NCBI RefSeq assembly: GCF_003044065.1
Contig: NZ_PZJJ01000020.1
Coordinates: 1 to 63,529, forward strand
Origin: Alkalicoccus saliphilus
GTDB taxonomy: Bacteria; Bacillota; Bacilli; Bacillales; Salisediminibacteriaceae
Length of the DNA: 63,529 bases
Direction of reading: 5' to 3'
The notes beneath the pieces were generated by a model, which saw nothing but the letters and a program-made list of their open reading frames with translations, was not told where the DNA came from and did not search any database. Made by a program: the position numbers and the translations under genes. Positions 57,319-63,529 of this stretch are shown here, one piece after another. The number at the start of each line of letters is the position of its first letter. Within the stretch, counting starts at the first letter, position 1.

Positions 57319-57954
57319 ATGGAGGAGAAGCACGCATTGACAGCGAGAGAAAGAAAGGCATTGAAAACAAAAAATAAACTGCTCGAGGCAGGAAAAAAAG
57401 TACTTCTCGAGCAGGGGTTTCAAAAAGCAACCGTCACGCAGATTATCCGGGAAGCAGGGACCGGCTACGGAACAGCGTACGTATATTTTAAAAACAAAGA
57501 CGAACTGCTTATCGTCCTCATGGAAGACGTCATGGCGAAGTTTTACGACGTGGCCGGCCGGACGTTTGCACCAAAAACGTCCAAAGAAGCCTATCACCTG
57601 ATTGAGGATCAAGTAAAAAGCTTTCTTTCACTCGCTGTGGAGGAGAGGGATATTCTCCGCGTCGTTAAAGAAGCATCGGGCGTTTCGGAAGCCGTGGCCT
57701 CCTACTGGGAGGACGTGCGCAGCCGGTTTATCGGAAGTATCGCCGCAGATATACGGCACGTACAGGAAAAAGGACTCGCCGCGAAACATTTCGATCCCGA
57801 ATTTACGGCAAGAGCCTGGTACTATGCCAACGAAATGTTTCTCTGGGACGGTGTAAGGGACGGAAGCAGCTTTCCTTCAAAGAAGGTGATTCAGACATTG
57901 ACGGACCTTTACACAGGTGGCCTGTACAAAGATCAGGAAGGTTCCTCCCATTGA
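57319..57954 (+). CDS. TetR/AcrR family regulator divergent from kynUBA
   Basis: A 211-residue regulator with an N-terminal helix-turn-helix (KLLEAGKKVLLEQGFQKATV region, about 18-60, GTGYGTAYVYFKNKDEL) and a helical ligand domain. Divergent placement and the tandem palindromes at 57149-57175 suggest it controls kynUBA, responding to tryptophan or kynurenine (inference). GAGGTG precedes the ATG. Confidence 0.9.
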   Translation: MEEKHALTARERKALKTKNKLLEAGKKVLLEQGFQKATVTQIIREAGTGYGTAYVYFKNKDELLIVLMEDVMAKFYDVAGRTFAPKTSKEAYHLIEDQVKSFLSLAVEERDILRVVKEASGVSEAVASYWEDVRSRFIGSIAADIRHVQEKGLAAKHFDPEFTARAWYYANEMFLWDGVRDGSSFPSKKVIQTLTDLYTGGLYKDQEGSSH

Positions 57955-58027
57955 TTTTAACGGTTTTTACGCCTATACTGGGAAGAGGTATGAAAGTTGT
58001 ACGAATTTTAAGGTGAGGTGAAGTTAG

Positions 58028-59095
58028 GTGTTTGATCGCCTGCAGGCAGTAGAGGACCGTTATAACCAGCTGACAGAGCTGCTTATGGATCCCGACGTAA
58101 TTAACGACAATAAGAAGCTCCGTGAATATTCCAAGGAGCAGTCCGATATTCAGGAAACAGTAGAAACGTATAAACAGTACAAGGATGTTACAAACCAGTA
58201 CAATGAAGCGAAAGAAATGCTTCACGACAACCTGGACGAGGAAATGCGTGAAATGGTTAAAATGGAAGTCGACGAGCTCGGCGACCAGATTCCGGAACTG
58301 GAGGAAAAGCTGCACGTTCTCCTGATGCCGAAAGACCCGAACGACGATAAAAACGTCATCATCGAAGTACGTGGAGCAGCCGGCGGGGACGAAGCCGCGC
58401 TGTTCGCCGGAGACCTGTACCGCATGTACTCCCGGTACGCGGAAAAGCAGAACTGGAAGATCGAAGTGATCGAAGCGAACGAAACAGGACTCGGCGGATT
58501 TAAGGAAGTCATTTTCATGGTCAACGGGAAAGGCGCGTTTTCCCGGATGAAATATGAAAACGGAGCACACCGCGTCCAGCGGGTGCCGTCAACTGAATCC
58601 GGAGGACGGATCCATACGTCGACCGCAACGGTTGCTGTACTTCCGGAAGCAGAGGAAGTGGAAGTGGACATCCACGACAAGGATATCCGTGTAGATACCT
58701 TTACGTCGAGTGGTCCGGGCGGCCAGAGTGTTAACACGACGATGTCCGCTGTCCGTCTGACGCACGTACCGACAGGCGTCGTAGTTTCCTGTCAGGATGA
58801 AAAATCCCAGATTAAAAACAAAGAAAAAGCAATGAAAGTGCTGCGTGCACGTATTTACGACAAGTTTCAAAAAGAAGCCCAGGCGGAGTACGACGAACAC
58901 CGGAAGTCCGCAGTCGGCTCCGGGGACCGCTCCGAGCGGATCCGCACGTATAATTTCCCGCAGAGCCGTGTTACGGACCACCGCATCGGCCTGACGATCC
59001 AGAAGCTCGATCAGATTCTTGAAGGAAATCTGGATGAAATTATCGATCCGCTGATTGTCGAAGAACAGTCCCGCCTGATGGAAAACGCGGAGTAG
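58028..59095 (+). CDS. prfA: Peptide chain release factor 1
   Basis: A 355-residue class I release factor reading UAA and UAG. GGQ catalytic motif at 231-233 within [12 protein letters not shown]. The PxT recognition region lies in the middle domain. GTG start with GGTGAGG upstream. It is followed after 9 bp by prmC, which methylates the GGQ glutamine. Confidence 0.97.
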   Translation: MFDRLQAVEDRYNQLTELLMDPDVINDNKKLREYSKEQSDIQETVETYKQYKDVTNQYNEAKEMLHDNLDEEMREMVKMEVDELGDQIPELEEKLHVLLMPKDPNDDKNVIIEVRGAAGGDEAALFAGDLYRMYSRYAEKQNWKIEVIEANETGLGGFKEVIFMVNGKGAFSRMKYENGAHRVQRVPSTESGGRIHTSTATVAVLPEAEEVEVDIHDKDIRVDTFTSSGPGGQSVNTTMSAVRLTHVPTGVVVSCQDEKSQIKNKEKAMKVLRARIYDKFQKEAQAEYDEHRKSAVGSGDRSERIRTYNFPQSRVTDHRIGLTIQKLDQILEGNLDEIIDPLIVEEQSRLMENAE

Positions 59096-59104
59096 GAGGA
59101 AACA

Positions 59105-59950
59105 ATGTCTGTTCCACACGTTCATGAAGCCCTGAAATGGGCTTCTTCTTTTTTGGAAAGCTGGCACCGGGAAAAAGAAATCGGCTATATTCTTCTGGAG
59201 TTTCATACCGGATGGAGCCGGTCCCGGCTGCTGGCAGAAATGCAGAGCCCGCTCCCTGATATTACGGCGGCCCGCTTTAAGGAAGACGTCATGAAAGCAG
59301 CGGCCGGGACGCCGGTTCAGCATATTACCGGACTGGAAACCTTTTACGGCCGGAACTTCCGGGTCAACCCGGACGTGCTGATCCCCCGCCCGGAAACCGA
59401 GGAGCTCATTGAAGCTGTTCTCAAGAACGTTCCGGAAGGCCCACTCCGGGTCGCAGATATCGGTACCGGAAGCGGCATTATTGCGATAACGCTCGCACTG
59501 GAGCTTCCGGAAGCAGACGTGACTGCCGTCGATATTTCATCAGAAGCTTTGGAAACAGCCCGTGTGAATGCTTATGCACACGGTGCAGAAGTCCAATTTG
59601 AGCAAGGGGATTTATGCGGACCGCTGCTTCAGGCAGAAGCCCCTTTTGACGTCATCGTCTCGAACCCGCCCTATGTTCCGGAAAAGGACAGGGGCAGTAT
59701 GGATACGAACGTGAAAGACCATGAGCCGGAAGGTGCGCTGTTTGCGGGAGAAGAGGGGCTGGACATCTACCGCCGTCTTGCCGTGCAGCTGCCGTCTGTA
59801 CTGAAGAACCCCGGTGTCGCAGCGTTTGAAATCGGACATGGTCAGGGAGATGCTGTCCGGGCACTTATTAAAAAGGAGCTTCCGGAAGCTTCCGTAGAAC
59901 TTCTGCTCGATATTAATGAAAAAGAGCGGATCATACTCGTCCACATATAA
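59105..59950 (+). CDS. prmC: Release factor glutamine methyltransferase
   Basis: A 281-residue SAM-dependent enzyme methylating Gln233 of RF1 and its counterpart in RF2. SAM motif VADIGTGSGIIAITLALE (about 118-135) and catalytic NPPY (VSNPPYVPE, about 189-197) are present. In operon with prfA. The downstream hairpin at 60009 probably ends transcription. Confidence 0.96.
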   Translation: MSVPHVHEALKWASSFLESWHREKEIGYILLEFHTGWSRSRLLAEMQSPLPDITAARFKEDVMKAAAGTPVQHITGLETFYGRNFRVNPDVLIPRPETEELIEAVLKNVPEGPLRVADIGTGSGIIAITLALELPEADVTAVDISSEALETARVNAYAHGAEVQFEQGDLCGPLLQAEAPFDVIVSNPPYVPEKDRGSMDTNVKDHEPEGALFAGEEGLDIYRRLAVQLPSVLKNPGVAAFEIGHGQGDAVRALIKKELPEASVELLLDINEKERIILVHI

Positions 59951-59961
59951 ACGTTCCCCTG

Positions 59962-60150
59962 AGTGGATAACTTTTTCAGTCCTCCACACAGTTATCAACA
60001 GAAACTGCATCACTTATCCACTGAAATTGTGGATAAGTGATATTTTTCTATCCTGAAGTAGATAGTCATATACGAACATAAAGATAAAAATTTATCTGGA
60101 GGTGAATAAGTCATGACTTATCAACACACGATCCACTGGTCTGTGGATAA
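59962..60150. promoter_or_regulatory. DnaA-box cluster upstream of and into ywlC
   Basis: DnaA boxes (TTATNCACA) or one-mismatch variants occur at 59962 (minus), 59992, 60014, 60028 (minus, perfect), 60118 and 60142 (minus, perfect). A further perfect TTATCCACA lies at 60455 inside the gene. I recall the ywlC upstream region as one of the few strong DnaA-binding clusters outside oriC in B. subtilis, so the cluster seems conserved. Confidence 0.75.
60009..60050 (+). terminator. prmC terminator made of two DnaA boxes in inverted repeat
   Basis: ATCACTTATCCAC (60009-60021) and GTGGATAAGTGAT (60029-60041) are perfect 13-bp arms around a 7-nt loop, followed by ATTTTTC. The stem consists of two head-to-head DnaA boxes. 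Confidence 0.7.
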
Positions 60151-61168
60151 TGATGTGAACAACTTAAAAGGAAGTGTGGAAATTAAGGAAGCTGCACAGA
60201 AACTCGCCGCCGGAGAACTTGTTGCTTTTCCGACAGAAACGGTCTATGGACTCGGTGCCAGCGCGCGTTCGCACGCTGCCGTTCAATCTATTTTCAAAGC
60301 GAAAGGCCGTCCTTCCGACAACCCGCTGATTGTCCACATCGCACGTGCGGAGGATGTGAATAACTATGTGGAAGAAGTACCTGAAACTGCCTGGAAATTA
60401 ATGAATTCGTTCTGGCCGGGGCCTTTAACGATCATTCTGCGTCATAACGGTGTGTTATCCACAGGTGTGACAGCCGGCCTGTCGACTGTTGCGCTCCGCA
60501 TGCCGGATCATCCGGTCGCTCTTGCGCTCATTGAAGCGAGCGGAGAACCTGTCGCAGCACCGAGTGCAAACCGTTCCGGCCGTCCGAGTCCGACGACTGC
60601 CGGCCATGTCCGGGAAGATCTCGATGGACGGATTGCCGGCATCGTGGATGGAGGAGCTACCGGGGTCGGTCTGGAATCAACCGTCGTCGACTGTACGCAG
60701 GAGCCTGTGATGATTCTGCGTCCCGGAGGGGTGACAAAAAGCCAGCTGGAAGCAGTAGTCGGACAGGTGGATGTAGATCCTTCCCTGCAGGAGACGGCCG
60801 CTGAAGAAGCGCCCCGGTCCCCGGGAATGAAATATAAACATTATGCGCCGGAAGCACCCTTGACATTGATTGACGGAGACGAAGCGTTTTTCCACATGTG
60901 TATAACTGAAGCGAAAGATAAAGGATCCCGTATCGGAGTAATCGTGGATAAAAAAGAAGCTGCGGACGTGGAGGCCGATAAAACATACCTCCTCGAAAAC
61001 AGCGATGGAGAAACAGTCGCCCGGGAGCTTTACGCCGCCCTGCGCTATTTCAAAAAAGAGGACGTTGACCATATTTTTATGCGTGTCCAGCCGGAAGACG
61101 ATATCGGTTTTGCCATCATGAACCGTCTTATCAAAGCTGCCGGAGGCCGCATCCTTTCCCGGAACTGA
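60113..61168 (+). CDS. ywlC: Threonylcarbamoyl-AMP synthase (Sua5/YwlC)
   Basis: A 351-residue Sua5-type enzyme: an N-terminal TsaC/YrdC domain (about 15-210, ELVAFPTETVYGLGASA, AAPSANRSGRPSPT) and a C-terminal Sua5 domain (about 230-350). It makes threonylcarbamoyl-AMP for the t6A modification of ANN-decoding tRNAs. GGAGGTGAATAAGTC precedes the ATG. Three DnaA boxes lie in its first codons and coding region. Confidence 0.95.
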   Translation: MTYQHTIHWSVDNDVNNLKGSVEIKEAAQKLAAGELVAFPTETVYGLGASARSHAAVQSIFKAKGRPSDNPLIVHIARAEDVNNYVEEVPETAWKLMNSFWPGPLTIILRHNGVLSTGVTAGLSTVALRMPDHPVALALIEASGEPVAAPSANRSGRPSPTTAGHVREDLDGRIAGIVDGGATGVGLESTVVDCTQEPVMILRPGGVTKSQLEAVVGQVDVDPSLQETAAEEAPRSPGMKYKHYAPEAPLTLIDGDEAFFHMCITEAKDKGSRIGVIVDKKEAADVEADKTYLLENSDGETVARELYAALRYFKKEDVDHIFMRVQPEDDIGFAIMNRLIKAAGGRILSRN

Positions 61169-61185
61169 CCGGTACGAACACCGGA

Positions 61186-61247
61186 GAAGCATTCAGCAGT
61201 CAGCAGACAAGTATCCACCAGGCAGGACTGGGGGATGCTTTTTTGTG
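61186..61247 (+). terminator. Possible terminator of ywlC
   Basis: GAAGCATTC pairs with GGATGCTTTTTT over a long interior, leaving a weak stem but a good T-run. Confidence 0.4.
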
Positions 61248-61398
61248 TGCAGCGAAAGTCGAACAAAAAGGAACACGGCCGGGCCTTTTTTATGACAGAA
61301 AAACGTTGAAATATGGTAAACTAGAAGTAAGATTGACCTCTCCGTATAAAGGGTAGAAGGTGGATAAAGTCTTACTATCAGGAAAAGGAAGTGACTCT

Positions 61399-62073
61399 AT
61401 GGAGAGAGTGTTATTTATATGTACAGGCAACACGTGCCGCAGTCCGATTGCTGAGGCGATTTTTCAGGAAAAAAGAACGTCTGAACGAATGGAAGCGAAG
61501 TCAGCGGGAGTGTCTTCAGTAGAAGGCATGCCGATGTCCGAAGGTGCTAAACAGGCCCTCGCACGCCACGGTCTGATGGAGAGCCACCAGTCCTCTTATT
61601 TAACGGAAAGTATGCTTCAGTGGGCAGATCTTATTTTGACGATGACAAAAGCACACAAACAGCTTGTCATAGAAAAATTTCCAAGCTTTGCATCCCGCAC
61701 GCATACGTTAAAGGAATATGTTATGGATGATGAAGAATCCCTTCAAAAAATGGAGGATCTTAAGAGCCACATGGCTCAGCTCGAGCTCAATAAAGCACGG
61801 TTCTTTGCCGAGAAAGAACGCCAGGTGGATCATCCGGATGATCTTGAAAAAGAGCAGTTCAGCGTGGAAGCGCTGGAAAAAGAGCTGAAAGAACAGATTG
61901 AGCCGCATGAAATGGCGGTAGAACGACTCGAATGGGAGCTTCCGTCCCCTGACGTACGCGACCCGTTCGGAGGAGACGAGTCCATTTACGAAGCGACGTA
62001 CCAGGAAGTCGAAGAAGCCGTAGAACGGCTCATACAGAAGATGGGTAATAAAAACAAGCGTTATGACGCCTGA
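61399..62073 (+). CDS. ywlE: Low-molecular-weight protein phosphatase (YwlE type) with long insert
   Basis: A 224-residue LMW phosphatase. The P-loop CTGNTCRS (Cys8, Arg14) is intact; Thr11 in the loop is the residue that marks YwlE arginine phosphatases. General acid Asp188 is in DPFGG. B. subtilis YwlE is about 150 residues; here about 75 highly charged, helix-prone residues (109-184) lie between LKEYV and VRDPFGG. It would reverse McsB protein-arginine phosphorylation. ATG at 61399 with AAGGAAG upstream is chosen over an earlier in-frame TTG/GTG. Confidence 0.88.
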   Translation: MERVLFICTGNTCRSPIAEAIFQEKRTSERMEAKSAGVSSVEGMPMSEGAKQALARHGLMESHQSSYLTESMLQWADLILTMTKAHKQLVIEKFPSFASRTHTLKEYVMDDEESLQKMEDLKSHMAQLELNKARFFAEKERQVDHPDDLEKEQFSVEALEKELKEQIEPHEMAVERLEWELPSPDVRDPFGGDESIYEATYQEVEEAVERLIQKMGNKNKRYDA

Positions 62074-62127
62074 TTTTTTAATCACAGGCTGAAATAAAGA
62101 AACAGGATTAAGAGGAGAGTGACACGA

Positions 62128-62571
62128 GTGAAGGTAGTTGTCGGGTCAGACCACGCAGGCTATGCCCTGAAAAAAGAAATTGTACCGGTAATCGAGGAAA
62201 TGGGCCACGAGGTTATTGATGTCGGAAACGATTCGGGAGATTCCGTGGATTATGCCGATTACGGCATTCCAGCTGCAGAAATGGTAGCCGAAGGAAAAGC
62301 AGACAGAGCGGTCGTTATCTGCGGCACAGGTATCGGCATGTCCATTTCCGCCAATAAAGTAAAAGGTATCCGCTGTGCCCTTGTCCACGATTTGTTTACT
62401 GCAAAGGCAACACGCGAGCACAACGACACAAACGTTCTCGCAATGGGAGAACGCGTCGTAGGACCAGGAATTGCCCGGGAAATAGTGAAAACGTGGCTCG
62501 CAACAGATTTCGAAGGCGGACGCCACGAGCGCCGCGTAGAAAAAATTATGACTTACGAAAGCCGGGCATAA
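62128..62571 (+). CDS. rpiB: Ribose-5-phosphate isomerase B
   Basis: A 147-residue RpiB/LacAB-type isomerase interconverting ribose 5-phosphate and ribulose 5-phosphate. MKVVVGSDHAGYALKK start, catalytic Cys in VVICGTGIGMSISANK (about 64-79), and THEHNDTN-like ATREHNDTNVLAMGE are present. GTG at 62128 has GAGGAG at proper distance; the GTG at 62119 touches the ribosome site. Confidence 0.95.
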   Translation: MKVVVGSDHAGYALKKEIVPVIEEMGHEVIDVGNDSGDSVDYADYGIPAAEMVAEGKADRAVVICGTGIGMSISANKVKGIRCALVHDLFTAKATREHNDTNVLAMGERVVGPGIAREIVKTWLATDFEGGRHERRVEKIMTYESRA

Positions 62572-62596
62572 TTTTTTAAAAAGGAGTGTGCGTACC

Positions 62597-63133
62597 ATGG
62601 CAAAGCTGAAGGAAGACCTCAGCAGGGCGCTGGATGAACTTCAGGAAAAAGCACACCTGGAAGCAGGCGAGTTATTTATCATCGGAACGAGCACGAGTGA
62701 AGTCATTGGAGAGCATATTGGCAAAGCCGGTACGACAGAAGTAGCCGAACTTCTCTGGGACGCCTTTTCGGATTTTCAGAAAAAAACCGGTGTCCATCTC
62801 GCTTTTCAATGCTGTGAGCATCTCAACAGAGCCGTGATGATCGAAAAGGAAACAGCCGATAAATACGGAATGGAAATCGTCAACGCACGCCCGGTGCCGG
62901 AAGCCGGCGGCTCCATGGCTGCCTATGCTTTCGGAAAAATGCAGAACCCGGTACTCACGGAGCAGGTAGCTGCCCATGCCGGCATCGATATCGGTGACAC
63001 GTTCATCGGTATGCATTTAAAGCGCGTAGCGATTCCAGTACGAACTTCGATCAAACAAATCGGCGAAGCCCACACGACGTTTGCCCGCACCCGGCCGAAA
63101 TTAATCGGCGGGCCGCGAGCTAAATACACGTAA
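62597..63133 (+). CDS. YwlG family protein (DUF436/TIGR01440)
   Basis: A 178-residue protein of the conserved YwlG family, which sits between rpiB and glyA in B. subtilis. IGTSTSEVIGEHIGKAG, FQCCEHLNRA and GGSMAAYAFG are family stretches. Function unknown. ATG at 62597 with GGAG upstream is chosen over the GTG at 62588. Confidence 0.92.
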   Translation: MAKLKEDLSRALDELQEKAHLEAGELFIIGTSTSEVIGEHIGKAGTTEVAELLWDAFSDFQKKTGVHLAFQCCEHLNRAVMIEKETADKYGMEIVNARPVPEAGGSMAAYAFGKMQNPVLTEQVAAHAGIDIGDTFIGMHLKRVAIPVRTSIKQIGEAHTTFARTRPKLIGGPRAKYT

Positions 63134-63135
63134 AC

Positions 63136-63178
63136 AAAAAGAGCTGTCCTGAATGTTCATCAGGCAGTTCTTTTTTTG
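63136..63178 (+). terminator. Terminator of ywlG
   Basis: AAAAAGAGCTGTCCTGA pairs with TCAGGCAGTTCTTTTTTT around ATGTTCA. Confidence 0.8.
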
Positions 63179-63228
63179 TTGGAAAAAATGTCATTAAGCA
63201 GGTGAGAAGTCATCGGAGGTCCCCGAAG

Positions 63229-63351
63229 TTGGTAGAATTCTACGGAGAGTTGGTAGAAAAACGGGGGCGGGTGGTAGAATTCCCGGCAGTTGGTAGAAAT
63301 ACAGCGAAAGTTGGCAGTATTCCGGGGGACGGTTGGAACTATTTGTGGTTC
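63229..63351 (+). repeat. Array D: six TTGGTAGAATTA-type units, cut by an IS
   Basis: Unit starts are 63231, 63252, 63273, 63292, 63313 and 63335; spacings 21, 21, 19, 21, 22. Unit 6 begins GGAACTATT as in arrays A and C. The array stops where an IS terminus starts at 63352, exactly where unit 7 would be expected (about 63356). Confidence 0.85.
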
Positions 63352-63529
63352 TGTCAATAAAGTAGACAAAAGTCTATCAACTTTTTTCCCTCGCTCCGCC
63401 TTTTTTTCCTACTCCTGCAGGCCTTCGTGCCATCAGCCGGCCTGCGCCCTGATAGAAGGGGCTATCTCTCCTTTTTTCTGTCGTTCGAACGCAGCCGGCG
63501 TCTCATAGCCCAGCGTGGAGTGCAGCCGT
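63352..63529 (-). mobile_element. IS3-family insertion sequence, right end, cut by the window edge
   Basis: TGTCAATAAAGTAGACAAAAG at 63352 looks like an IS3-type terminal inverted repeat. About 80 bp inside it lies the stop codon of a minus-strand transposase. The element sits within array D. The other end, the rest of the transposase and any target duplication lie outside the window. Confidence 0.75.
63433..63529 (-). CDS. IS3-family transposase OrfB, C-terminal fragment
   Basis: The last 31 residues are visible: RLHSTLGYETPAAFE followed by a basic tail and TGA stop at 63433-63435. H-S-T-L-G-Y-x-x-P-x-x-F-E is the C-terminal signature of the DDE integrase-like OrfB of IS3 elements (IS150/IS2 groups). 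The rest is beyond the edge. Confidence 0.85.
   Translation of the reverse strand, partial: RLHSTLGYETPAAFERQKKGEIAPSIRAQAG

Noticed and set aside
63160-63369. Minus-strand reading frame across array D
   Set aside because: Its sequence is dictated by the repeats (FYQL-type periodicity) and it has no start signal.

Overview
The window reads as a chromosomal segment of a Firmicute of the family Bacillaceae. Gene order follows the Bacillus subtilis ywfI-pta-lipL-ywfO-ywgA-ywhB-ywhD-speE-speB-ywiB-argS-(acyl-CoA genes)-rpoE-pyrG-ywjG-spo0F-fba-ywjH-murAB-glpX-rho-rpmE-tdk-prfA-prmC-ywlC-ywlE-rpiB-ywlG block almost gene for gene. Moderate GC, strong AGGAGG-type ribosome sites, some GTG/TTG starts, Spo0F with a Spo0A-box, RpoE (delta) and rather acidic proteins fit a halo- or alkaliphilic, probably sporulating bacillus; the exact genus is inference. 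No rRNA or tRNA genes were seen.

Region by region: 1-300 looks like the edge of a mobile-element remnant. 298-9405 holds hemQ, a crotonase plus dienoyl-CoA-reductase-like pair under a FadR-type operator, pta and a glyoxylate-shunt cluster (malate synthase G, a small Cys-rich protein, isocitrate lyase). 9445-13266 is the conserved lipL/ywfO/ywgA/ywhB/ywhD group. 13770-19870 is a carbon-uptake island: an acyl-CoA synthetase and a divergent operon of acetate-type Na+ symporter, two small membrane proteins and a MACS acyl-CoA synthetase. 20063-25700 holds speE-speB, ywiB-argS, a XapX protein, a deaminase and a small secreted protein. 25799-29073 holds a P1B-4 metal pump and a cardiolipin synthase. 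29556-41309 is a fatty-acid and branched-chain degradation block (fadF, thiolase, HBD, two acyl-CoA dehydrogenases, meaB, TetR regulator, icmF). 41809-52232 is core housekeeping. 52833-57954 inserts a CoA-disulfide reductase and a kynUBA tryptophan-degradation operon with a divergent TetR regulator. 58028-63130 is prfA to ywlG, and an IS3-type element is cut by the right edge.

The metabolic genes form one story: acetate, fatty and branched acids are imported and activated, oxidised through the beta-oxidation/IcmF genes with electrons passed to quinone by FadF, and the acetyl-CoA goes to the glyoxylate shunt. Shared sites (FadR-type TGAATGA palindromes, cre boxes and a third palindrome CTGAAC-N4-TCAG-like) tie these promoters together.

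The most unusual signal is non-coding: four intergenic arrays (13493, 24587, 41401, 63231), each built from eight degenerate TTGGTAGAATTA units (six before an IS insertion in the last) at ~21-bp spacing, with a conserved 19-bp step between units 3 and 4 and a distinctive sixth unit (GGAACTATTCC). All point the same way. I know of no named family with this architecture. Other items worth a look: a DnaA-box cluster that doubles as the prmC terminator, a YwlE phosphatase with a ~75-residue coiled-coil insert before its catalytic DPF loop, an orphan T-box-like terminator at 13380, and a pyrG CTP attenuator.
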